Assembly (NCBI RefSeq): GCF_914767665.1 | Contig: NC_059504.1 | Location: forward strand, 20,276,501 to 20,340,500 | Source: Harmonia axyridis | Lineage: Eukaryota > Arthropoda > Insecta > Coleoptera > Coccinellidae | Reading direction: 5' to 3' | DNA: 64,000 nucleotides | Shown: positions 1 to 10,181 of the stretch, in pieces | How positions within the stretch are numbered: position 1 is the first letter of the stretch | Layout of the letters: every line of letters begins with the position of its first letter | Position numbers and translations under genes: made by a program | Notes under the pieces: model-generated | The model's input: only the letters and a program-made list of their open reading frames with translations | Databases searched by the model: none | What the model was told of the DNA's origin: nothing

Positions 1-712
1 GACATACTTCTTCTGATTTTATTGTCGATATTTTCATATTAGCTAATCTTCCCTGTAACATTCTATTTGTTGTCTCATGCAAAATGACCAATTCTTCCGC
101 TTTTTCCAAATTTAAATCTTTTTCCCGTAATAACAATATTCCAATCTCCCTCATTACGTCTTTCCGTAATCCTATTTTGAACTGATTCAGAATCAAATCT
201 TTATTTTTCTTTCGCAATCCTATTTCCTCATCCGCTTTTGCCCCGGCTAAATCTTCATTTAATAATTCTGCGCCAATGGTTTTTAATCTGGTACAAAATG
301 AAGATACATCCTCATCTTGTCTTTGTATACATCTACTCAAATTCCACTGACATTCTCCCGGTAATTTTTGCGACGTAAATTTTTCAATTAGTCTCAATTT
401 TAGTTCTACATAAGTTAATGAATTTAAAGTAATATCTGATTTAAAATAGCTGTATGCTTCGCCTACTAACTTTAGTTTCAATAGAGTGAGGGTTTCGTCC
501 TCACTCCATCCTTCTAATTTTGCCCTTAGTTCCAATTTATCAAAATATCTTAAAACTTCTTTTCCTGAAAAATTTTCTAAGGTAGTCGACATCATTCCTA
601 GCGAATAACGTTGCAAATTTACTATTGCCGGATTCACAGGTGGATTTCCGCCTGGCGCATTAACTGAAGTAGCGCTATTAACAGTACCAGGTAGAGGAGG
701 TGTAATCGACAT
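1..712 (-). CDS. LTR-retrotransposon Gag, N-terminal part (runs off left edge)
   Basis: An uninterrupted minus-strand reading frame of 237 codons starts at the ATG at 712-710 and leaves the window at base 1. It begins MSITPPLPGTVNS, has a proline-rich N-terminus and then a helical, charged body (GEAYSYFKSDI, LIEKFTSQKLPGECQW, FKIGLRKDVMREIG). This is the layout of retrotransposon Gag capsid domains of Ty3/gypsy-type elements. Any zinc knuckle and the pol gene would lie outside the window. A long poly-T tract (poly-A in sense) sits directly before the ATG. To the right, in sense order, are an LTR-like repeat and a primer-binding-site-like motif, which supports a minus-strand LTR element. The class (gypsy or Bel/Pao) is not certain. 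Confidence 0.8.
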   Translation of the reverse strand, partial: MSITPPLPGTVNSATSVNAPGGNPPVNPAIVNLQRYSLGMMSTTLENFSGKEVLRYFDKLELRAKLEGWSEDETLTLLKLKLVGEAYSYFKSDITLNSLTYVELKLRLIEKFTSQKLPGECQWNLSRCIQRQDEDVSSFCTRLKTIGAELLNEDLAGAKADEEIGLRKKNKDLILNQFKIGLRKDVMREIGILLLREKDLNLEKAEELVILHETTNRMLQGRLANMKISTIKSEEVC

Positions 713-1503
713 TTTTTTTTTTTTTTTTTTTTAATTAAATTTGAATATCAAAAAATAATATAAATGATACAACCAATACAATATTTCACCTTCACCCTTA
801 TATTTGGTATCCCACGTTGATCAACTGTCTGACCTTTTCCTGAAAATCCCTAAATTTCTTTCTAACACCGAAAACTGTAAATTCCAAAACTAGCACAAAC
901 CTGACTTCAATGTCTACTTGAAACTCTTTTTCAAATTTTGAAAATTAGAGTATAAACCAAAACTTACTTAAAAGAAAATCACTTCAATTAAAACAAATGT
1001 CTCAAAACAAATACCTCTAATTAATTATGAAAATTATTTATTCACTTCTACTTATAGATTTAGAAAATTAACGTTCAACGAAATAAATTAACTAAGTATA
1101 ATTCAGGCCCAACAGCTGATTTTCTCCAACTTCCTAAATAACATACCTAAATATAACAAAATCAGAATCCGACACACTCCTCCACCTCAACAAAATTAAA
1201 TGTTTTCACCCCTGATAAAAACAACAATACGCTCAAAATAATTCAAATTCCAATATATTAATCATACACAAAGAATACAAGGTCTATTCATCCAAAAGTC
1301 TCCCAATTCAACAGTTTCTTTCTCAAACTTTACTCTAATACTTCAATATTATCAATCCTCAAAATTTCAACTACCAAAATTTAACTTTTTGAAAAATATC
1401 CGATCCCAGTCAAAAAAAAAATTATCTCTTAAACTATCACCAATTTGTCATATCATCCCAGAGAAATAAAAATCAACTAATATCCCTTAAGCTGTCACCA
1501 ATT
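713..1503 (-). other. Leader of the LTR retrotransposon, with PBS-like motif
   Basis: This AT-rich stretch of about 790 bases lies between the LTR-like repeat and gag and has no coding frame I can support. On the minus strand TGGTGACAGC starts at base 1500, four bases after the LTR end ...CATGACA. It resembles the primer binding sites of insect elements primed by tRNA-Leu. A partial second copy of the same junction (CACCAATTTGTCAT on the plus strand) occurs near 1439-1452, so the junction has been locally duplicated. Confidence 0.5.
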
Positions 1504-2840
1504 TGTCATGAACGGGTTGGTCAGAGAATGTTGACCAATCGTTCACTTATCTCCGGTTCAGATGTTCTTTTAACCCCTGGAAGAGCGGCTTTCCAGAGGT
1601 CTCGGAGAATAATTAATTATGTAAATTCACAAAAGATTTTATACGTAAGTCCGGCCTGTCGCTTCAATGGACAGGTCTTATTAGTTGAATTTTCTTCTCT
1701 AGGGACTGGATTAATTTATTGGGTCAATGAAAATCGATTTAAATTTTAAATTAAATATAATAAAGAAAAATAAAAAATAACCAAAGTTACAATATCCCTT
1801 GAAATGTTGACTCAACGGCCAAAATTTTATAAAACAAAAAAAATGTCTCAAATAATCTGTTATTCAAACAAACGAAACAATATATCAACTTTGAATTTAG
1901 GAGAATCGGGACTACTCAAATAAACTTATTTTCATTGAAAGAAAAAAACATTCACACATCAACAAATAAACTAAAAAGTAAATAACCAAAAACTTGCCCT
2001 TATCCCACGATGCTAGGTGAGTATTTTAGGCCCTGCCTAAACCTAGTTTTAATTTTTCCAAACTGTTCACTCGAAAACGTGTAATTTCTTATATAAAACT
2101 TCACTCCCGATCCGCGAACTCCGATCTGACCTAATTTATTCCAAAGAGATTCTAAAAAAACAAATTCTAACTTTATCTCAAAAAATTCCTAGTTTTCTAC
2201 TTCTGACCTAATTTAACCGTTCTTACTAAGAGACCCTAAGCGATACTTAACTTCCTTTCTCAGAGCCAAAACAATTCCTTCTTCCAAAAAACTTGAAATT
2301 CATTCAACTGTCTATCATCTACTAAATTTATTACTCTGATATTGAAAAGGAATTGTTTTGCTCTAAGTCCGGTTTCGCGACCGACGTTCTAATTCTCAAC
2401 CTTTCTCAATGAGAGACCCTAAGCGATACTAACTCAAAACTCAAGCCTCATCATTCCTTCTTCATTTTTTGTCAACAGACCTTCAACCTCAGTTCAAACT
2501 AGATTTTTATGCAGACTCAGCAAGAACCATACTTCGAATTTGCCTACAGCCTGACGGATTTTCTGCAGTGTCATATGTGACCAAAAAGCATTTACTGAAC
2601 TCAGATAAGCCAAGATTTCCCCGTATCTAAATGTATTCTTCTTATCCGTGAAAGATATATCGATTTCACCAACGTAGTGTCGAGACGTCTGGAGACGGTA
2701 ACTAAGAAAAGCATTGATTGGAAAACAAAACATCCTTATGCTAAGATAAGATCAGTCTAAACAAGTCGCGATCACTCTTTGAATTTAACGTATTTCCTTG
2801 GCATAATAATTCTAATAATTTCGATAATTTTCAAATATCC
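1504..2840 (-). repeat. 5' LTR of the retrotransposon (copy 1)
   Basis: This block matches 10545-12121 plus 17728-17938 in inverted orientation along its length. Shared landmarks include GGTCGCGAAACCGGACTTAG, the CACCTAGC..AAGGGCAAG region and GACCTGTCCAT..GCGACAGG. In minus orientation it ends in ..CATGACA at 1504. A possible TG start is at 2763, but similarity to copy 2 continues some 70 bases further, so the outer end is uncertain. Position next to the leader and gag makes it the 5' LTR. Right of about 2840 the similarity stops and host DNA begins. Confidence 0.65.
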
Positions 2841-3269
2841 GCTTTACTACAAATCTACAGAAGTGGTTCCATCCTAATAGCACAGTAATTCATTAAAAAC
2901 TAATTCAAGTTTAGTTTATATCTCAATATTATTTGTTCAGAGTAAAAAGAATCGATTTATATGTATATTTTAATTTTATTAAATTTGTAAAAACCTGCGT
3001 AGGAGTTTTGTTGCCAAATAAACCAAACCACCTTTAGAAATTTGTCTTAGAGTCTCATGGGCAATTTTAACTTTACACCTTTGAAGATGCTTACTGCAGT
3101 AATAAGCGATACGTCAGGTGAAAAACTGACTTCTATACGGCTAGAATAAGAAAATATCAAAATATGAATGAATCGAATTGTTGTTACACATAACTCCCAT
3201 CATTAGAACTATGTCAATGCTAATGGACATCACACTGACTTTTTCTCACTGAATGTTTTATATTTGCAG
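2841..3269. other. Non-coding DNA, probable intron before the TEP-like exon
   Basis: I see no exon, RNA or repeat here. It ends in a good 3' splice site (TTTATATTTGCAG, AG at 3268-3269). It is therefore best read as the end of an intron of the thioester-protein gene, with the LTR element lying in or next to that intron in antisense orientation. Confidence 0.45.
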
Positions 3270-3824
3270 ATTTGTAAACGAGAAAGAAAACTCAACCGAT
3301 GATGTAAGGAGCAATATGGCTGTAATGGAGGTGAATTTACCATCTGGCTACATTGTCGATATCCATTCTTTGCCTAGCTTGGAAATTAGTCAAAATGTAC
3401 AAAAAGTTGAATCGAAAAACAAGTTCACCAAAGTTATCCTATACTTCAATAACATCTCTAATGTTATTGAGTTCTGCCCGACAATTTCAGCATTCAGAAT
3501 ATACAAAGTAGCTAATCATAGACCAGTACCAGTGGTGTTATACGATTATTACGATACTTGTAAGTATATTCTCGAAAATATATTTGTTTCCCGAGATCAA
3601 CTTGACTATATTTTTCAGCAAGGAGAGCAAGAATATTCTACAAACCTCCTAAAAGTACTGTTTGCGATATTTGTACAGACATTGACTGCGAATCTAATTG
3701 TATAATTTCACCCAAACCACAAATTCGACAAGAAGAAAGCAGCCAAAGAGATGATTCAGTGTCTTTGAAATTTGCTCTAATTTCTCTATATCTGCCATTA
3801 CTCATCCTTTTTCAAAACTATTAG
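3270..3824 (+). CDS. Thioester-containing protein / CD109-like, C-terminal two exons
   Basis: Two exons are visible: 3270-3559 and 3619-3824, with a 59-bp GTAAGT...TTTTTCAG intron. The first encodes the alpha-2-macroglobulin receptor-binding domain (NMAVMEVNLPSGYIVD, VILYFNNISN, RIYKVANHRPVPVVLYDYYD). Splicing continues it into the family-typical SRRARIFYKPP and a cysteine cluster (CDICTDIDCESNC). The tail ends in about 18 hydrophobic residues before TAG, which looks like a GPI-attachment signal, as in CD109. TEP/CD109 proteins are about 1400 residues long and act in insect immunity or as cell-surface protease-binding proteins. Only the C-terminus is present; upstream exons must lie left of the window or have been lost. 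The ATG at 3253 lies in the intron and is not a real start. Confidence 0.82.
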
Positions 3825-4007
3825 TCAGATAAGCGATCTTTAGTCGTATTTGAAAGGGCTTATTTAGATTCAAGACTCTACATCAATATATGTTATTTCA
3901 TTCGATCAATTCATCTAAAAATTAAATTCTTATCTCCAGCGGAAAGAAGTTCTTGAATTTGTACAGATATGAATAATATATTCATTATTTTCATTTAAAT
4001 TTAATTT

Positions 4008-4013
4008 AATAAA
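4008..4013 (+). terminator. Candidate poly(A) signal of the TEP-like gene
   Basis: AATAAA lies 184 bases after the TAG stop of the thioester-protein exon, within AT-rich DNA. Position and sequence fit a polyadenylation signal; there is no transcript evidence. Confidence 0.4.
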
Positions 4014-4580
4014 CGGAATAACAGCTACCAAGAAAATTGAACAATAAACTAAAACTGATCTCCAAAAACTTGTATGAAAACACTACAAGATGAAATTTTC
4101 AACAAATGAATTGAAATAAATGATTCATTCAGAACAATTTCTTCATTTACCATCGTATTCTTGTCATGAAGAACATAATTTAAATTCTAATTTTTACCTA
4201 GGTATTTTTTTCCAGCTAATACCATTTAACTTTGTGATAAAATGAACTATATAATATGTACTTACTAATAGATATACTGTTTTATAACTTCGTTGAAAAT
4301 AAAAATATTATTTTCATCCCTTGATTAATTCTAATAAAAAGCTCCTAAGATTTTTTGAGGTAGTTATAAAGTTTTTGGAGTTTCATTTTATTTATTTCCG
4401 AAATTTGATTATGCTCATTCAAGCTACGAAAACTCAAATAGGAATTCAAGACAAGGGCGTATACAGAGGGGATAATAACAAATTATTTTCTGAAAAATGA
4501 AAGAACTCGTCCCTTTTTATTTTATTTAATGTTGCTTCTCCCACATTTCACCCTCACTACGCTTGTGGTAAGTACTCCTA
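4014..4580. other. Intergenic DNA without recognisable features
   Basis: AT-rich sequence between the TEP-like 3' end and the LINE tail. I see no gene, RNA or repeat relation to other parts of the window. Confidence 0.5.
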
Positions 4581-4746
4581 CTAATAATAATAATAATAAG
4601 TTTATTTACCATAAACTACATACATCCACAGAGTCATTTCGACTGTACGTGGTAGGAATTCGTTTACAGGTTGCAAACTTAAAACTAAATGATCTATTCT
4701 GACAAAACATCACTTTGTGTAAAAAAAAAAAACAAGATTTTCTATT

Positions 4747-4862
4747 TAAGTCGTAATCGGTTTAGAAAGTCACAATCGGTATAAAAAGTCATAATCGGTT
4801 CAACAAGTCGCAATTGGTGTAATAAAAAGTCACAATCAGTACATAAGGTCACAATCGGAACA
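4747..4862 (-). repeat. Tandem repeat in the 3' UTR of LINE A
   Basis: Six degenerate copies of a unit like AAGTCACAATCGGT follow one another at a spacing of about 18-22 bases, at GTCGTAATCGG, GTCACAATCGG, GTCATAATCGG, GTCGCAATTGG, GTCACAATCAG and GTCACAATCGG. They lie between the ORF2 stop and the 3' tail. Short 3' UTR repeats are known in some LINEs; a role here is unknown. Confidence 0.7.
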
Positions 4863-4876
4863 AAACATTGAAAAAA

Positions 4877-7795
4877 TTACATACTGCTCAGGTTAATGAT
4901 TCCGTGAATAGTTTTTTTATCTGTATTCAATATCCATTGTTTAGCACTTTTTTTGAATTTCACATAGTTCTTAATTAACATGAGTTCTCCCGGAATGAGA
5001 TCCATCAATCTTGGGGCAATATGTGCGTAGTACCGCTGCCCAATTTTTTTTTTGCTCCTAGGCCTGCCATATCTATTTTCTCCTCTTGTGTTGTAGTGAT
5101 GCTGTAATGTATCCATGGGAAGTTTTTTCTTGTATATATCGCATACAATTTTGAGAGTGTATATTTGCCGGGCGTCCAAAACTTTTGACAATTCATATAT
5201 CAGGTGGATGGGGTAAGTAATTTCTTTTTGATACATTATTTTCAAAATGCGTTTCTGCAATATGTTGACTTTTTTCAGTTGATTATCATAGAGCCCACCC
5301 CATCCCAAAATTCCATATGATATTTGCGAGCTCACCAAACCATCGTATAATATATGCAAGTTTTTTCTGTCCTCCACATATCTTGTAACATATTTAAATC
5401 TATACAGCAATCCTCTCAGTTTTCTGTTTATATATTTCACGTGCTCATCCCACTTCAAATGTCGGTCTATAACAATGCCGAGATATTTTATAGAGGCTGT
5501 TTCTGGAATAGATACTGTAGATGAAATATTCAGTTCTTTGAAATTTGGTAATCCTGGGGTGTATGACGTGAACGGCAGGTATCTGGTCTTTTCTACATTT
5601 AAAGTGAGCAAATTATATTGAAGCCATTGCATAATTTCCGAAAAGTCTACCTCGCTTATGTGTTTGAGATTTTCCCAAGTTTCACCTTGATGGAATACGG
5701 CAACATCGTCAGCAAACCCAACCATTTCCCCCCTAGTCCGTAGCTCGAATAGGCTATTCACATATATCAAAAATAATAGTGGTCCAAGAACAGTTCCTTG
5801 AGGAACTCCATAAGTAACCACACGCTCTCCACTTCTATGTCCGTTAATTTCCACTATTTGTTTTCGGTTAGACAGGTAACTCTTCATCAAATTATATGCG
5901 ACACCACGAAAACCATATGCATAGAGTTTATCTAAAAGTTTATCATGAGATACCGTATCAAATGCTTTCGAAAGATCTATAAAAATTCCCAAGCAAGGTT
6001 GTTGTTCATCCATACAATTATAGATCTTTCCTATCAGAGCCTTCAGCGCATCCTCTGTAGATTTACCTTCCCTAAACCCAAATTGATTTTTTGAAAGAAT
6101 CTCATATTTCCCCAGAAATTTCACCATTCTTACCTTCAATATTCTTTCAACTACCTTAGCTAAGGTGCTCAGCAGTGTTATGGGTCTGTAGTTGTTTATT
6201 CTGGATTTATCTCCATTTTTATAAATCGGTCTTATAATGCCGATTTTAAGTATGTCCGGAAAGATTCCCTCAGATATATAAAGATTCACCAGATGTGACA
6301 GAGGTTGTGCAATTTCTCTTCTTATCCGTTTTAAGGTTTCTGCTCGCAATCCATCAAATCCCACTGCCTTTTTCGATTTCAACTCAGCAATTATTTTTTC
6401 CACCTCAGTAGGATCAGTCGGGGAAATGAAGAACGAATGCGACAAAAATGGTATTTCAGGAGGGATTTTTTTTGGCGATTGAATTTTCTCAGCGTAAGAC
6501 CTGCCCAATGAAGTGTAGTAATTATTGAATTTCTCAGCAACATCAGTACTATCAGAGATTTCATCATCAAGAAGCTCAGCAAACTGAACATCTGGTTCGG
6601 GTTTCCTGTCATTACATAAATCTTTCACTTGGGCCCAAAGTGCCTTCGAGTCAGACTGTTCATTATGTATATATTCTTGCAAGTATTTTTTCTTTGCTCC
6701 AATTATTTCATACTTCAATCTGTTTCTGACCGATACATATTCCTGCTGAAGAGATTCATCGAGTGGTGTTCTTCTCAGCCTCATGTACAGTGAATTTTTC
6801 TTATTTATCAACTTGAGCAAAGCAGGTGTCATCCATTTCTTCCGTCCGACCTTCTTGTTATTGAATTGAATTGTCTTGGTGTTGTCTTCTATATATTTTT
6901 TTAAAATGTTAATAAATTTTTCCGTTTTATAATGCACATCTCCTTCCCCATAGATCTCTTTCCATTCCTCATTCAGCAGACCTTCCCTCAAACCTTCATA
7001 ATTGGTGTATTGTTTACACGTTCTCTTACACATTTTCTCGGATTTCTTAGAGATTTTCAAATCAGCACACATAATGACTGGAAAGTGGTCAGTTATCAAA
7101 TATTCCAGGACAAGTCCGTTAAGCTTATTGTGTTGTGTATTCACTCCTTTAACAAATATGTGGTCAATGCAGCTACCGGTTTTCGGACGGGTGCATCTGT
7201 TTATTATCGATTCGAACCCATAAGTGTACATATTATTCAAATATTCCTCAACGACAATTTCATCCGATAAAAGATTAATATTGATATCACCTGCTATAAT
7301 ATGTTTATTGCATTTTTCCGTTTTATGAAGGTAGTTAGAGATTTCTTCGTTGAAAATTTCGATTTTTATCTGGGGAGATTTATAAATAGATGTTATCTTT
7401 ACTTTTTGATCTTTTTCCCCCACGTCCGTTTCGATCGCAGCTATTTCCCCAATCATCACTATTCGGCTAGAATGTTTAATATCCTCCCTAACGTAAACCA
7501 CTATTCCATCATTTCTATTGTACTTTCCTTCATTATAAATACAGTTGTAGCCACTCAAATGAAAAAGTTCTAATTCGTCTATTTGAAAAGTTTCCGTGAG
7601 AATGAGTATATCAAATTTATGTGTTGAGTGCTCTAAAAAGAGAGTAAACTCTGCAAAGTTCATCAGTATGCTCCGGATGTTCATCTGTAATATTGTGAAA
7701 TCTTTATCAATGGCATATTTTTTTAAATCCTCAGCATCTCCGATGACTTCGGTTACGAAATTTTCGTTCTGATATTCCCTTACGTATGAGTTCAT
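4877..7795 (-). CDS. LINE A ORF2: endonuclease-reverse transcriptase
   Basis: An open frame of 972 codons from the ATG at 7795; the frame stays open a few codons further upstream, but without another ATG. The N-terminal part is an APE-like endonuclease (ILQMNIRSI, LILTETFQI, AGDININLLSD, CIDHIFVKG, ITDHFPVIM). The central part is a reverse transcriptase with NNYRPITLLSTLAKVVERI, GIFIDLSKAFDTVSH, GVPQGTVLGPLLFLIYVNSL and the catalytic FADD box (VGFADDVAVF), followed by KYLGIVIDRHLKWDEHV. The C-terminal region matches the usual LINE tail (ISYGILGWGG). No stops or frameshifts are seen. The protein would nick DNA and copy its own RNA by target-primed reverse transcription. Confidence 0.93.
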   Translation of the reverse strand: MNSYVREYQNENFVTEVIGDAEDLKKYAIDKDFTILQMNIRSILMNFAEFTLFLEHSTHKFDILILTETFQIDELELFHLSGYNCIYNEGKYNRNDGIVVYVREDIKHSSRIVMIGEIAAIETDVGEKDQKVKITSIYKSPQIKIEIFNEEISNYLHKTEKCNKHIIAGDININLLSDEIVVEEYLNNMYTYGFESIINRCTRPKTGSCIDHIFVKGVNTQHNKLNGLVLEYLITDHFPVIMCADLKISKKSEKMCKRTCKQYTNYEGLREGLLNEEWKEIYGEGDVHYKTEKFINILKKYIEDNTKTIQFNNKKVGRKKWMTPALLKLINKKNSLYMRLRRTPLDESLQQEYVSVRNRLKYEIIGAKKKYLQEYIHNEQSDSKALWAQVKDLCNDRKPEPDVQFAELLDDEISDSTDVAEKFNNYYTSLGRSYAEKIQSPKKIPPEIPFLSHSFFISPTDPTEVEKIIAELKSKKAVGFDGLRAETLKRIRREIAQPLSHLVNLYISEGIFPDILKIGIIRPIYKNGDKSRINNYRPITLLSTLAKVVERILKVRMVKFLGKYEILSKNQFGFREGKSTEDALKALIGKIYNCMDEQQPCLGIFIDLSKAFDTVSHDKLLDKLYAYGFRGVAYNLMKSYLSNRKQIVEINGHRSGERVVTYGVPQGTVLGPLLFLIYVNSLFELRTRGEMVGFADDVAVFHQGETWENLKHISEVDFSEIMQWLQYNLLTLNVEKTRYLPFTSYTPGLPNFKELNISSTVSIPETASIKYLGIVIDRHLKWDEHVKYINRKLRGLLYRFKYVTRYVEDRKNLHILYDGLVSSQISYGILGWGGLYDNQLKKVNILQKRILKIMYQKEITYPIHLIYELSKVLDARQIYTLKIVCDIYKKKLPMDTLQHHYNTRGENRYGRPRSKKKIGQRYYAHIAPRLMDLIPGELMLIKNYVKFKKSAKQWILNTDKKTIHGIINLSSM

Positions 7796-8070
7796 TCTGG
7801 CAGATCGAAAAACCAATCAGATCTCCAATGCTATTCAGATAGTTCGAACGTAAAATATTGCATACATATATGAGTAATAAAAACAAGGCCAAAAACCCAC
7901 TCCCAAATCTCCTCAACAAAAACAAAAAATAAAGCAATACAACAGTCCCAAATATAATAGCAATCTACCACTAGAATTAAAGAGTTAACCCCACTCAGCA
8001 GCAATAAAAACAGTGAAATTTAGTCCAGCTGAAAAGTATTTCACAGCTTTCACTACACTTAGGACAACAC

Positions 8071-8931
8071 TTACTGTTTAGTCGGGTTATTTCTCAATTT
8101 CATTCCACGCGTGACTGGTAGCCCTGGGGAAGCTCTATTCAGGTACAGTAAATTTTTGGCATGGGTCTTTAGAGTGGGTGTTTTATTTGATGCCTGTGCA
8201 ACAGCTGATGGCTCATTTAGAATAATTTCTTCATGGCTATGCTCAATCTCGGTTGCATTATCTACTCTAATTGGGGTTTCAGGGGCGCTATTCGGTCTCT
8301 TTGTAATTTCTTGCTGTTCCAGCTCATCCAAAGTATATACTTCTTCTCCTATCACCAGAGTTCTTCCTTTAATGTAAGATATGCAAGAATAATTGGCCCT
8401 TGCTTCAGTTAGATGCTTCTTGAGTTTTCCGAGGTCATCCCGCTGTTGAGAAGTCAAATCACTTTTTATGGAAATTCCAGTGCCTTTTAGTTTCTTAGCA
8501 TTACTCAAGATTGCCCTCTTTGTGGAATAAGACACGAGCTCCACCTTTAAAGGACTTTCATCAGATCGTCCTAATGGATAGAAGTCACTAACATCTTCTC
8601 CCTTGATCTTAATATCTAGCAAGTTTGATAGCTTCTGACAAAGGTTATCCGCAGTTATATCAGTCGTCTTTCCTCCGATGCCAAAAATTATTAAGTTTTT
8701 CTTATTTGATGATCTCTCTACTCTCTCCAATCTTACTCTTAAGGTTTCGTTTTCCCTTTCCAAATGACTAACTTTGCTCTTAAGTTCCGTAATTTCGAGA
8801 AGCAATCTAGTTTCGCTGGCCGAAATGCTATTCCTCAGTTCGTTTTTGGTTGATATAATTTCATTTTTTGCCGATATAATTTCATCGAAAACATTTTCCA
8901 GCGTTATACTCCTTCCTTGTTCTGACATCAT
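8071..8931 (-). CDS. LINE A ORF1: coiled-coil RNA-binding protein
   Basis: About 286 residues, starting at the tandem ATGs at 8931/8928. Residues about 15-75 form a heptad-rich coiled coil (SAKNEIISTKNELRNSISAS, LKSKVSHLERENETLRVRL). An RRM-like middle follows (KNLIIFGI, LKVELVSYSTKRAILSNAKK), then a disordered tail. This is the type I/II ORF1p architecture of LINEs; the protein would trimerise and bind the element RNA. It lies directly upstream of ORF2 on the same strand and has no breaks. Confidence 0.82.
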   Translation of the reverse strand: MMSEQGRSITLENVFDEIISAKNEIISTKNELRNSISASETRLLLEITELKSKVSHLERENETLRVRLERVERSSNKKNLIIFGIGGKTTDITADNLCQKLSNLLDIKIKGEDVSDFYPLGRSDESPLKVELVSYSTKRAILSNAKKLKGTGISIKSDLTSQQRDDLGKLKKHLTEARANYSCISYIKGRTLVIGEEVYTLDELEQQEITKRPNSAPETPIRVDNATEIEHSHEEIILNEPSAVAQASNKTPTLKTHAKNLLYLNRASPGLPVTRGMKLRNNPTKQ

Positions 8932-9254
8932 CAATCAAATATGTCAGGCTATGTTCACCTTTAGTTATTGCGACGAATATCAACAACTTCTTGAATGGAA
9001 TCGAAAATAACACTATTATTTCTTTTCCTTTATTTTCTGGGACCGCCTACAGTTAACTGAACCAAAAATCTTTACTTAATAACCTTCTCTTCAACTTATA
9101 GTAAAATTCAAATTTAGATTCTGTAAAAACCGTATTATTTTCGCTGTTATTAGTCAGAGATATCACAATGCAACCGCTTTGATCGAGTATACATGTAGTA
9201 CATGTAAACCACAATATACAGTGAAACTTTGTCAAAGTATTTTAATTTCAAGTA

Positions 9255-10181
9255 AAGGGTGTTTTTTTAGAGCTATAGAACTTCAAATTGCAATAAAACA
9301 ACGATGGATTATTCGATTGACATGAATTTTATTTATCCGCAAGATAATCTTGTGGCATTACATTTTAAATATGATTTCTGGCATATGACCGCCACGGCTG
9401 GCTCGGATGTAGTCCAATCTGGACGTCCAATTTTCGATTACTTTTTCCAACATTGTGGCCGTATATCGGCAATAACACGGCGAATGTTGTCTTCCAAATG
9501 GTCAAGGGTATGTGGCTTATCCGCATAGACCAATGACTTTACATAGCCCCACAGAAAGTAGTCTAGCGGTGTTAAATCACAAGATCTTGGAGGCCGTTCA
9601 CAGGTCCAAAACGTGAAATTAGGCGGTCACCAAACGTGTCTTTCAATAAATCGATTGTGGCACGAGCTGTGTGACATGTTGCGCCGTCTTTTCGAAACCA
9701 CAGCTCCTAGACATCATGGTTGTTCAATTCAGGAATGAAAAAGTTAATCATCATGGCTCTATACCGATCACCATTGACTGTAACGTTCTGGCCATCATCG
9801 TTCCAGAAGAAGTACGGACCAATGATTCCACCAGCCTATAAAGCGCACCAAACAGTCAGTTTTTTTGGATGTAACGGTGTTTCGACATTCACTTGAGGAT
9901 TAGCTTCACTCCAAATGCGGCAGTTTTGTTTGTTGACGTAGGCATTCAACCAGAAGTGCGCTTCATCGCTAATGGACGTAGTGCGCGATAGGTATTCCGC
10001 ACAGAACCAGTATTTTCGAAATAAAATTGCACTATTTGCAAGCGTTGTTCAGGCGTGAGTCTATTCATGATGAATTGCCAATCCAAACTGAGAATAAATG
10101 ATTTGACAACTGTTAAATCGGTCGCCATCATGAACAGTAATGCCAACTTAAAGTTATATACCTCGAAAAAAAAACACCCGT
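9255..10181 (-). mobile_element. Mariner-like element, internally deleted, copy 1
   Basis: The element is 927 bp. Its ends are AAGGGTGTTTTTTT..GAG.TATA.AACTT in inverted orientation, flanked by TA at 9253-9254 and 10182-10183. The minus strand holds transposase remnants: the N-terminal helix-turn-helix (RLTPEQRLQIVQFYFENTGS, a DUF4817-type start) near 10070-9970 and DDE-region pieces toward 9500. Frameshifts and stops break the frame and the length is below the roughly 1.1-1.2 kb of autonomous relatives. A close second copy in the same orientation lies at 22759-23675. Confidence 0.82.
9946..10128 (-). pseudogene. Transposase N-terminus remnant of mariner-like copy 1
   Basis: A minus-strand fragment reading MATDLTVVKSFILSLDWQF then the HTH segment NRLTPEQRLQIVQFYFENTG and SVRNTYRALRPLA. 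It is followed by a frameshift. It matches the DNA-binding start of insect mariner-like transposases. The protein cannot be functional. Confidence 0.6.

Larger units (their letters stand above)
4581..9045 (-). mobile_element. Apparently complete non-LTR retrotransposon (LINE A)
   Basis: A 4.5-kb element of the Jockey/CR1 group, read on the minus strand. In sense order it has a short 5' UTR, ORF1 (8931-8071), a 254-bp spacer, ORF2 (7795-4877), a 3' UTR with short tandem repeats and a (TTA)n tail at 4581-4600. The pentamer CCTAC occurs directly outside both ends (4576-4580 and 9046-9050), a possible target-site duplication but too short to be firm. Both ORFs are open, so this copy could be young. 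The exact clade (CR1, Daphne or L2-like) cannot be fixed without a search. Confidence 0.75.

Noticed and set aside
3253..3705. A 150-residue single-exon plus-strand protein starting MFYICRF
   Set aside because: The first codons lie in an intron (AG at 3268-3269) and the last 50 residues are intron and frameshifted exon. Splicing at 3560/3619 restores the thioester-protein sequence.
6932..7573. Overlapping plus-strand frames of 73-112 residues
   Set aside because: They are shadows of the LINE A endonuclease-RT frame on the other strand.
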